Below the pieces are notes generated by a model. That model made no database searches. It was not told the DNA's origin and was given only the letters and a program-made list of their open reading frames with translations. Shown piece after piece: positions 55,827-64,000 of a stretch of DNA of 64,000 nucleotides (position 1 is its first letter; each line of letters opens with the position of its first letter). The stretch is from NCBI GenBank assembly GCA_034401795.1, contig CM067366.1:79227470-79291469 (forward strand). The letters are read 5' to 3'. The translations under genes and the position numbers were made by a program. The stretch is from Chaetoderma sp. LZ-2023a (Eukaryota > Mollusca > Caudofoveata > Chaetodermatida > Chaetodermatidae).

Positions 55827-57887
55827 TGCGCGTCCTGTGGACGATTTCTGCATGATAAGTTCTTGCCTCATCTTTGCTATCAATGTAGCCCTTGTGGTCC
55901 CTCGGGTAATTGTGAGATATGTAAGCACTGGGGGGGCGAGTTAATGTCCGAATTCTTGTGCTTGCAGGCGACGGACAAGGTGGTAGAGGAGGAGAAGAAG
56001 AAGAAGCGGAAACGAGAGGTTGTGAGTAGGAAGGGTAAGGGGAAGGCCTCGTCCGCGGTGGATATGGAGGCCTTCCGGACCGAGATGTTGGGAGAGATGA
56101 AGAGGACAATAAAGGATTTGGTTCCAGAGTTGCTTCGTGGCATGCTTCCTGGACCAAATCCTTTACTGTCCTCATCATCGGCTTCGGAGCAGGTAATCCC
56201 CGCCTCTGGATCGGTTTTCCTTAGACCGCTTCCGTTGTTCGACGATTCAGAGGTGGCCCCATTAGAGGGGGCGTTCCACGACCCTGGCAGCAGGCTTATT
56301 GCCGCGCCGATAGGGGACCGTGGACGGCTGTCGCTGGAACCCGCGGGCTGCTTATCAGTCCAGGGGTATCCGCACACCGCGGTGGCCAGTACCTCCTATG
56401 GCACCGTTCCTGGTCAGCCCGGGTTAGCTCTCTTTGCTGACCCGGGGTCTAATCTTTCTGACCAGGGTGATGAGGATTACCTGCTAGGGTCGCCGTCTGA
56501 CGACGTGGACATGGATGAAGACGTTTGTGCACCCCTCGCGGGGAATACAGGCGGCTTCTTCCACGGTTTTACTCACCCTGGAGTAGAGTCCGCGGCTCAG
56601 GTGGTGGCCCAGGGCGCTGCTGATGGCCAGCGGTACCGCATACCTCGGCTTGCCGAGGGTGTTGCTGGTGCTGGCCGGGCCCGTGGTGGGGCGGTATGTG
56701 CCCCGCGCTCTGCCACGGCGCCTGCTCCTGGTCAAACCAGTGATATTGTCATGCCGGTGCTGTCAGGCCCGCATGTTTTCCCTGGCTTGCCAGGTGTATC
56801 AGCGTACCCGCCGTCAAGCTCTGCTGCTTGCGCTCAGGAGGAAGACAAAGGCCCCCGTCTTGTAGAGCGCTCGCAGTTAGCCACGGAGGAGGATTGGTCT
56901 GACGCTTGCCAGTGGTTGGTGAGCGTTAGGCCTGATCTGCCCGTGGAGCAGTCGGCTAGCCAGCGTGACCACAGGCCGTGGTTAGCTGGGAAACCGACTG
57001 CTAACGCTATGCCTTCTCTGCCGCTGGCGGAGCATGTCGTTGACATGTTCGAGGCGGCGGAGTCGTCCATTAAGTCGAGTGGACGTCTCGCGAAGGCCCC
57101 TCGCGAGGTGGCCAGGCGTTGTCGCATCGTGCCCCTGGATTACCAGCGGTACGGTGTGGTACCCAAGCCCAGCGTGGATGACCGCGCGGCTTTGGGTGAG
57201 GATGCGCGGCCAGGCTCCCGTTCTGACACGGGGGTCTTGTGCTCGAACGCGTTGCGTTCGGCGAATACCGCGTTGCGTGATGCGGAGGAGAGTGGGAGGG
57301 CTTCGATTGCCGCTCTGTCCCACGTCTCCCAGCTGTTACAGGGGGTAGTAACGGCATCCGCGTCGCGCCAGCCAAGTCCGGTCACGGTCCAGCGAGCCAT
57401 CCAGGATGGTATTAACCTGGCGCTGGACTGTATGACTCGGGCGGTGACCAGGAGTGTCCGGGCAAGACGCACGTTTGCCCTGGACAATCTGTGCCCGTCT
57501 CAGGACCTGTACAATAGGCTACTGCGTACGCCTATGACGGGTCCTGGTCTTTTTGGAGGTGAGGGATGTCGACACCTCCAGGAGACGGTCACCCTGGTGA
57601 ATAACCAGAGGGCGCTGCGCGAGCAGTTTGAGGTGCTGCGTCGTGCTAACGTTCGCGCCGCGCCCCCTGCGTATCGTCCCCTGCAGGCTCGAGGTGGTGC
57701 TGGCCAAGTCAGAGGCCAGCCACCGTCGCGGCCTCGGCCGCGTGCGATTCGGCCAGCAGCGAGGGGGGCGCAGGTTCCTCAGGCGCCGTCAGCCAGGCAG
57801 CCGCCCGCGCACCGAGGTGCGCGCGGGGCGGGGCGCGCGAGGATCTGGGCGTGGTTATCGGTCCTGACGGGACGGTTACCGCGGTAA
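55827..57887 (+). other. DIRS 2 ORF1 (gag-like) region
   Basis: Opens with a Cys-rich motif (55827-55922) of the same spacing as in DIRS 1, a basic patch (EEEKKKKRKREVVSRK), then MKRTIKDLVPELLRGML. A Pro/Gly/Ala-rich middle carries EEDWSDACQWLVSVRPDL. The last part has Arg/Pro-rich repeats. About 680 residues. It probably encodes the RNA-binding structural protein. The fragment at 17.45 kb derives from a relative. Confidence 0.8.
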
Positions 57888-59989
57888 GAACCACTCCGGT
57901 GTTTATGGCGACGGGGACAGTGCCGCTCTTGCATGCCTCGTGTCCACCTCTGTCCCTAGGTGGACCGGTGGGAGGCCGGCTAGCCGACCACATGCAAGAG
58001 TGGGAACGGTTAACTCAGGACCGTTTAGTCTTGCGATGGCTTTCCGTCGGGTATCATCCAGAGTGGATGACAGGCCCGCCGTCGCGACTGTCTCTAGTGC
58101 CAGTCTGGACTCCCATTCCGAGAGATCCAGAGCAAAGGTTGTGTATCGAGGAGGAGATAGATTCCCTCGTACAAAAGGGAGCTATTCAGCTGGCACAAAG
58201 GTGTCCGGGCTTCTATTCAACCCTGTTCTTAGTAACAAAACGCACCGGAGGGTGGAGACCGATTCTCAACCTCAAGCCATTGAACAAGTTCATCGAGACG
58301 CCCAGTTTCAAGATGGAAACGGTGCGCTCGGTGTTGGCGGGGTTGGAGAGGGGGATGTGGATGGCGTCGATAGATTTGAAGGACGCTTATTTCCACATCC
58401 CCATCCACGGGAGTTTCTGTCGCTTCCTGAGATTTGCATTCCAGGGCAGACAGTGGGAATTCAGGGTGTTGCCCTTCGGAATTTCCACGGCTCCTCGGGT
58501 TTTCACCCGTGTGGTTCTTGCGATCACAGCATACCTCCGCAGGAGAAGCATAGCAGTCCACACGTACATAGACGACTGGCTGTTAAAGGCACACGACAAG
58601 GAAGCTTTATCGGCCAATCTGGTGATTGTTTTGAAAACTCTCTCGGATTTGGGCTGGATGATAAATTTTCCGAAATCAGAGCTGACTCCATCCCAGAGGT
58701 TTGTTTACCTGGGAATGTTCTTCGATCTGGAGACGGGATATGTTTATCCTACTCAAGAGAGAGTGCAGAAACTCATCTCGTTAATTCAGACAGTCGTCAT
58801 GTCCTGGCACGGGTTTACTTGAGAATGCTGGGGGTTGATGGTTTCTTTGGAACCAGTCATTCCTCAGGCCGCCTTACGCAGGCGGCCGATCCAGTTGTTT
58901 CTCATGACACAATGGACCCAGAGTACAGGTTCGCTGGACTCGAACGTGTCAGTGTTGGCGCCTCTGATTCACCACCTGCAATGGTGGTTGCTCACAGAGA
59001 ATCTCTTGGTGGGGGTTATGCTGACCCCTCCCCACCCTCAGGTGACTGTGTATACAGATGCATCGATGGAGGGCTGGGGGGCTTGCCTGGAAGAGTCCAC
59101 GATATCAGGGCTTTGGAATCTGGAACAGTCAAAGGAACATATAAATCTACTGGAGCTAAGAGCAGTAGTCCTGGGCCTGGAACATTTCTTACAGAAAGTT
59201 CAGGGCAAGATTGTTCTTATTCGTTCAGACAACTCAACAGTTGTGACTTACATAAACCGCCAGGGCGGAACGAAGTCGCCCAGTCTCTGTATGATGACAT
59301 GGAGACTGCTTTGTTGGTGTCTGGATCACCAGATTACCTTGAAAGCAGTTCATATTCCGGGAAGGTTAAACCTGCTAGCAGACTCATTGAGCCGAAGGAT
59401 GAGTGTTTTACCCACGGAATGGCAACTAAATCAATGTGTGGCGGATCGTCTGTTCGACCATTGGGGGAAACCCAACATCGATTTGTTCGCAACGAAGAAA
59501 AATGCGAAGATGACGACGTACGTCTCTCCGATTCCGGATCCAAGCGCTTTCGCAACAGATGCGTTAGCTATCAGCTGGGGGGGAATGTATGCATACGCAT
59601 TCCCTCCAGCAATCCTGATTCCAAAAATTCTTCAGAAAATCAGACAGGAGGAATGCCAAGTGCTTCTGATCGCCCCGGATTGGCCAAGCCGATCATGGTA
59701 TACGGATCTGCTGGACCTTCTGGTCTGCAATCCGGTTCCTCTGCCTCTGATGGACGATATTATCTTCCAGGGCAAGGTCCTTCACAACAATCCGTCAATG
59801 TTCAGATTGACTGCGTGGATGTTGTCAAGGAATCTAGAATTAAGGAGGGCTTTTCTGAGCAAGCAGCCATGTTTATGGCCAAAGCCAGGAGGGGGTCAAC
59901 CTCCAGAGCATATAATTATAAAATCAACAGATTTGCAAAATGGTGCTCAAAAAGATGTATTGATCCAATGGATTCATCTATTCAAGTAG
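57851..59989 (+). other. DIRS 2 reverse transcriptase and RNase H region
   Basis: GWRPILNLKPLNKFIETP, ASIDLKDAYFHIPIHG, VLPFGISTAPRVFTR and HTYIDDWLLKA identify the RT (YIDD). VYTDASMEGWGACLE and EHINLLELRAVVLGLEHF mark RNase H, then NIDLFATKKNAKMTTYVSP. It would copy the genomic RNA and remove it from the hybrid. Roughly one break lies in this region. Confidence 0.9.
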
Positions 59990-60840
59990 TAACTGATTTC
60001 CTCTGTCACCTCTATGATGCCTATAGCCTCAAGCCTAACTCTATTGCTGGTTATAAGTCAGCATTAATGTCTGTTATTCCTTGCTTGGCTAAGAGGGGAA
60101 GTGATGAAGTAAATACATTAAATGTATTAATTAAAGGCATGGGCAATCTAAGACCAAGGAATCCACCGGTGATTCCGTCTTGGAGTTTATCGCTAGTGCT
60201 TCAAGTACTAGGTGATAAGCCTTTTGAACCACTTAGTTCCATTTCTATGAAACTATTAACACTGAAGACTGTGTTTTTAATTGCTGCGGCCTCGGCTAGG
60301 CGTAGGAGTGAAATTCATGCCTTATCAGCCGAGGATGACCGTTTTGTGGTTTCAGGGGAAGGCCTTAAGCTGCTACCTAGGATTAATTTCTTGGCTAAAA
60401 ATCAGTCGTTGAAATATCCAGGTCAACCTATTATTTTGCCTGCTTTAACTAGATATGATCCTAATTCTAAAGCATGGTGTCCTGTCCGGGCGCTTTGCCG
60501 GTACAAGCAACGTACGGCGGAGTGGCGCACCGATCAGTCAGCGTTATGGTTGTCATATATTGAACCCCATGGCAGGGCTTCTAAGGACACCATTTCCAGG
60601 TGGATTGTAGAATGCATTCAGTTTTGCCATAAATCCGCCACCGGGAAGCAGGTTGACGTGGCCAAGGCTCACAGTGTCCGCGGCGTAGTGACATCCACTG
60701 CCCTATTTAATGGGGTCCCTGTGGATGATATTATGTCAGTGGCTCAGTGGCACTGTGAGTCAAGTTTTACAGACCATTATCTCCGTGACACCTCTAATCC
60801 TCTCGCCTTGTCGATTTTGAAAAAAATAACTCGGTTTATA
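59850..60840 (+). other. DIRS 2 tyrosine recombinase region
   Basis: From AAMFMAKARRGSTSRAYNYK (an N-terminal core-binding region with NRFAKWCSKR) through SWSLSLVLQVLGDKPFEPL to the catalytic part: ASARRRSEIHALSAEDDR, KAHSVRGVVTSTAL and SFTDHYLRD. Its length and the order of the Arg, His-x-x-Arg and Tyr boxes are those of DIRS-type recombinases. The recombinase would integrate the circular DNA intermediate. Confidence 0.9.
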
Positions 60841-61372
60841 TTTTTTGAGGTTTTTCCTCATTGCTTATATATTTCACAATTAATTTATGGAAACACCCAC
60901 TTTTTTGGGCCTGCATCAGTCTTCACCAATGGGAAGATGATGTCAGCAGCCATTTCAACAAGGTCAGTCTTGTTCATGTGTTGTCCGTTGTTGATTGTAT
61001 TGTCACGTTACCCGTTATTAATATGGTGATGGTTTGTGTATTTGTGTGGTTCATTGTTGAGAGTTTACGAAAATGGAGCTTTTTCGTCTCTGTCCTGTAG
61101 TACATGGCACTTGTACGTAGAGAGCGTATAGGACATTGAGGTCAGTCGACTCTTCCTCCCAGGAAGGAGGGGGGGGGAGCGCATATGACATTCGGTCATC
61201 TCTCATACATCGGTGGTGTTATCCGATGGTTAGTCAAATCCTGACTGTTTTTCGTACAGTTTCAGAAGTTTAAGTGCCTTAAACGCAGAAAAGCGTATAG
61301 GGATGAGCTGGTCTTTTGACCTCGCCTCCCTCCCGCCAGATTCACTTTCGAATTCTGGCAATATCAAAAGTA

Positions 61373-61460
61373 TTAGGGAGGTAAGTATACTCTTGAAGTG
61401 AAATAAACGAAATCTAGGATTTCTTTTTTCACGAGAGAGTTGATACTTACCTCCCTAGAT
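61373..61460. repeat. DIRS 2 internal complementary region
   Basis: ATTAGGGAGGTAAGTATACT then CTTGAAGTGAAA is the complement of the left end. AAACGAAATCTAGGATTTCT then CACGAGAGAGTTGATAC is the complement of the right end. The two abut, as in the circular-junction model for DIRS1. Confidence 0.9.
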
Positions 61461-61740
61461 ACGGACCCGGCCTCTCCACCCCACAGAGGCTCGGTCTTCA
61501 GGCTCTTAATAGTTGCATGTGTGTCAGCCAATAATCTAGTCAGAGGAAGTGCTAGTCTGCGCATGCGCGGTGGTGGGGCTGGCATCCGCCAGACTACGCT
61601 CTGACTCCCTGCCCAGTAGGGGCACCTAACTGTTTTAATCTGAGTGTTTATTGAGTGAAAGCCAATATTTAGCAATATCAAAAGTATTAGGGAGGTAAGT
61701 ATCAACTCTCTCGTGAAAAAAGAAATCCTAGATTTCGTTT

Positions 61741-61922
61741 AATCTAATACGAGGACTATTATTGTTATCTCTACCTCTACTGCCACTACTATTACCGCCA
61801 CCAGTCACTACTCATAGGTTATAGGTATCTAATACGAGGAAACTATTATTGTTATCTCTACCTCTACTCCCACTACTATTACCACCACCAGTCACTACTC
61901 ATAGGTTATAAGTATCTAATAT
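61741..61922. repeat. 85-bp minisatellite, continuation
   Basis: About two further units identical in kind to 52594-54713, marking the right flank of the DIRS 2 insertion. Confidence 0.95.
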
Positions 61923-61938
61923 CATCTAATGTCCATTG

Positions 61939-62149
61939 TTAACCCTAACCACTCTGGTGTCAAAATCTTTAATTTTCAAATTAAATTAAAAAATGAATTG
62001 GTGTTCATTTTTCAACAAATTTGGTGGACGATGTACTGTCGTAGACAGCAACATCTTCCAGCAAAATTGTTGAAAAATGTGTGTAACCAGTTTCTTTGAT
62101 ATTGACACATTAAAATATAGAATATTGACATCAGAGTGCTAAGGGTTAA
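61939..62149. mobile_element. TTAA-ended MITE (family C), copy 2
   Basis: TTAACCCTAACCACTCTGGT then GTCAAAATC, and at the right GAATATTGACATCAGAGTG then CTAAGGGTTAA. It is inverted relative to copy 1 at 50987 and 211 bases long. The TTAA ends suggest piggyBac-type mobilisation. Confidence 0.75.
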
Positions 62150-62269
62150 AGTTAAAATAAATCATTTAGAAAATCAATTGACGATATTTCATTAACATAG
62201 CACACTGGCAGCATTTGGCCTTTTGTGTAGTGAAATGTAATTGTAGCGATTTGTTTTCGTATCATTTAG

Positions 62270-62384
62270 TCCCAAAAAAGAAGAGGTGGTCCGTAATCCA
62301 TATCGTTGGCTGCCGAGAAAAGAAGAGAAAGACAAGAAAGATAAGAAGAAAGCATCCGAGAAAAAGACTGGCTCTCCAAGACAG
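62270..62384 (+). CDS. Gene B exon 5: Lys-rich tail segment
   Basis: Acceptor TTGTTTTCGTATCATTTAG and donor AGACAG|GTATAT; phase 2 in (GA plus T gives Asp), phase 0 out. It encodes PKKEEVVRNPYRWLPRKEE, then KDKKDKKKASEKKTGSPRQ. NPY(R)WLP-type motifs followed by a basic tail fit a FAM47-like C-terminal region. The gene continues to the right. The other frames over this exon are longer, so it is easily missed. Confidence 0.68.
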
Positions 62385-62602
62385 GTATATATTATACAGC
62401 TGTTCATTTATTGACATGCATTCATATGCTAATGAGCAGCTGTTTATTCATGTTTATTGTCAGGTGACATCAATGCGAGTAACAAAATCCATACCAGATT
62501 TGCCAGTTTAGGTGACTATGACGGTAGTCTTCACAACTTCTAGAGAAGTCTGATTGTTCAACCAGTTGTGTTAAACTTTGAGATTATAATTATTGCTCAA
62601 AT

Positions 62603-62720
62603 CAGGGTTCGCACGGGTCATGGAAATCCTGAAAAGTGATGGAAAATCGTAATTTTAGTCAGTCATGGAAAATGAATATCTCACTTAGAAGAAAAATGAT
62701 GGCATAACATTCTAGTGTAC
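62603..62720. mobile_element. hAT-like terminal fragment
   Basis: CAGGGTTCGCACGGGTCATG, then GAAATCCTGAAAAGTGATGG and GTCATGGAAAATGA, is the start of a repeat family known from many invertebrates (CAGGG.. ends). No matching right end was found. Confidence 0.45.
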
Positions 62721-63423
62721 ATGTATATATTAGGTAAATTTCAAGAAAATCTTTTAAAAAATGATACAAAAATAGCACGAAAATAAAACACATTTTGAAT
62801 TTTTCATGCTAGAAATTCTTACCATCTTACGGCTATGCTTAATGTATACCTTATATTCATCATTGCGGGAGTGAAATTATTAATTGGGACCACATAAATA
62901 CTGCGTATACTTTAATAAACAATGTTTATTTCATCCAAATTTTGACAAAGTGTAGTCGCGAAAAAATAGAAATACATTATGTATTAATAGCTTCCGCTAT
63001 AGGACAAGTTTAGGTCATTACACGTGTAGCGCGAAAACACTAATATTAGTACCCGGGTAGAGACTTGCACAGTCAGCCGGGACGAAATCGCCCAAGTGAA
63101 CAAAAATCTTGCAAGTAAATATACTGCTGAATGCATTTACTGATTAGGTAATAGTGAATTTATTGCTCAACTTATTTTAAAAACATTATCTTCTGTACAT
63201 ATTTAGTATTAATTTGCGATATTGGCATTTGCGTGGTTGCAAAATCTTTTTTTATTTGGGAGGTCTCCTTCCAGTCCAAGATAAAGTTCAGTGGAATGCC
63301 TCCAATCACAAAAGAGCTTTAATTTGGCCGTCCAACTTAAAAAGAGATGTAACCTCATTTTATTTCTTGCTCTTTGTCTAGTTACAGTTGTACATATGAT
63401 GCCACGATGATGATGATAGCTAG
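62721..63423. other. Gene B intron, nothing recognised
   Basis: AT-rich sequence without long ORFs or terminal repeats. Confidence 0.4.
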
Positions 63424-64000
63424 TAGAGCTGGGCGGTATTGACATTTACATGACGGTATCGGTACCATGAAAAAATACCGCGGTACCACGGTATACCGTC
63501 ATCTGAGGTTGAGGCATGCCACGAAATTAGAACAATTTTTTTCATTTCCTTTTCATTTCCATCTACAATCAACAGTGAAAAACATTATGGCTATTGCGAC
63601 TGTTTAGTTTCACGACTTTATTAGGTCACTATTTTTATTGACATAATATCATTCATGGGAATATCGGTCAGAGTGTGTGGTCGACTCGCTAACTATAACC
63701 CGTTGTTTGAGACATTGGAGCGCGCTATTTTCAATCTGGATTGTTCTTGCTATTAATACGTGCGACCAGCAAACGGTAAATTTTATTTTGGCAGTCGAGC
63801 GCGTTGATAAACAGAGTCCAGACAAAATCTGCGAGTATTTAAACGAGGCCAGTGTTGTACTCTTTTATTTCTGTTGGAGTTGTATATTCGGTTACTCGCG
63901 AAAACAGGCCTATACACATGCATATAACAGGACATTGAATATAGCCGATTCCAAAGCTTCTTCAAATTACCGAGTACCCGATGTGTAGACACATTACTCG
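63424..64000. mobile_element. Probable hAT-like element, left end only
   Basis: TAGAGCTGGGCGGTATTGAC with nearby ACGGTATCGGTACC and ATACCGCGGTACCACGGTAT is the typical left end of a non-autonomous hAT family. No right end lies before the window edge. A 103-residue frame (63677-63988) has no recognised motif. Confidence 0.45.

Larger units (their letters stand above)
54714..61740 (+). mobile_element. DIRS-type tyrosine-recombinase retrotransposon 2 (almost whole)
   Basis: A 7.03-kb element inserted in the 85-bp array. Nearly identical inverted terminal repeats lie at about 54726-54906 and 61528-61705. Each continues outward into an end-specific extension. Near 61373-61460 an internal complementary region joins the complements of the left and right extensions, the layout DIRS elements use to form a circle. 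The order is ORF1, RT with RNase H, recombinase. It looks nearly whole, with about one obvious break. It is young, judging by the terminal repeats. No target duplication is apparent, as expected for this order. Confidence 0.92.
35448..62384 (+). other. Gene B: FAM47-like gene, 5 visible coding exons
   Basis: A spliced gene with exons 35448-35518, 49602-49758, 50599-50823, 52383-52576 and 62270-62384, continuing right of the window. Junction phases are 2, 0, 0 and 2, and all agree. The joined product (about 250 residues) has YKERL, then WVFLKDGLDDFRDGLPP, QHPLALYPHLEECLP and VVDILDPEM in the order I know from FAM47/FAM47E proteins, followed by a Ser-rich linker and a Lys-rich tail. FAM47E is reported to act with chromatin and arginine methylation in mammals; the role here is unknown. 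Introns 1 and 4 have been expanded by DIRS and other elements. Confidence 0.7.

Noticed and set aside
57940-61029. A single 1029-residue protein in one open frame
   Set aside because: Only its last third has family similarity (tyrosine recombinase). The earlier part runs over the RT and RNase H region in a different frame and is low-quality translation.
62215-62511. 98-residue ORF over gene B exon 5
   Set aside because: A different frame from the phase-consistent exon, with no motif; the spliced reading with NPYRWLP and flanking splice sites is better supported.

Overview
The window is animal genomic DNA: spliced exons with canonical GT-AG borders sit in long introns packed with transposons. 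A marine invertebrate is likely. A mollusc is favoured, because the elements starting AGCTCACCTGG and AGCTCGAC, the Cys-rich-headed DIRS elements and the SINE core at 51.4 kb recall repeats I associate with bivalve and gastropod genomes; this is memory, not a search. I see no rRNA, convincing tRNA, CRISPR array or bacterial operon.

Two host genes can be supported, both on the + strand. Gene A (0.5-14.3 kb, running in from the left) has four exons whose phases agree (518-656, 6795-6919, 9533-10312, 14214-14279). It encodes a Ser/Asn-rich, mostly disordered protein of unknown family. Its large exon and upstream intron are tandemly duplicated, and the first copy is decayed. Gene B begins at an ATG at 35448 and continues through exons at 49602, 50599, 52383 and 62270, off the right edge. 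All junction phases agree, and the protein resembles the FAM47 family.

The rest is mobile DNA. 0-14 kb: gene A, two Tc1 copies, foldback MITEs and a cluster of TGTACCCGG motifs. 14-26 kb: MITEs, AGCTCACCTGG-type repeats, a DIRS fragment and a third Tc1. 26-34 kb: an old Gypsy-like fossil broken up by a multicopy gene of unknown function and by LINEs, one nested in another. 35-50 kb is intron 1 of gene B, with a hAT element, LINE pieces, a Penelope-like piece and a 7 kb DIRS element. 50-62 kb: further gene B exons, MITEs, a SINE inside a MITE, and an 85-bp minisatellite split by a second, almost whole DIRS element. 62-64 kb: the last visible exon and hAT-like ends.

The most interesting points are the reconstructed FAM47-like gene, two divergent DIRS elements sharing an exactly spaced Cys-rich head on ORF1, a young Tc1 family with two open transposases, several layered insertions with recognisable target duplications, and a higher-order 85-bp minisatellite directly beside a splice donor.
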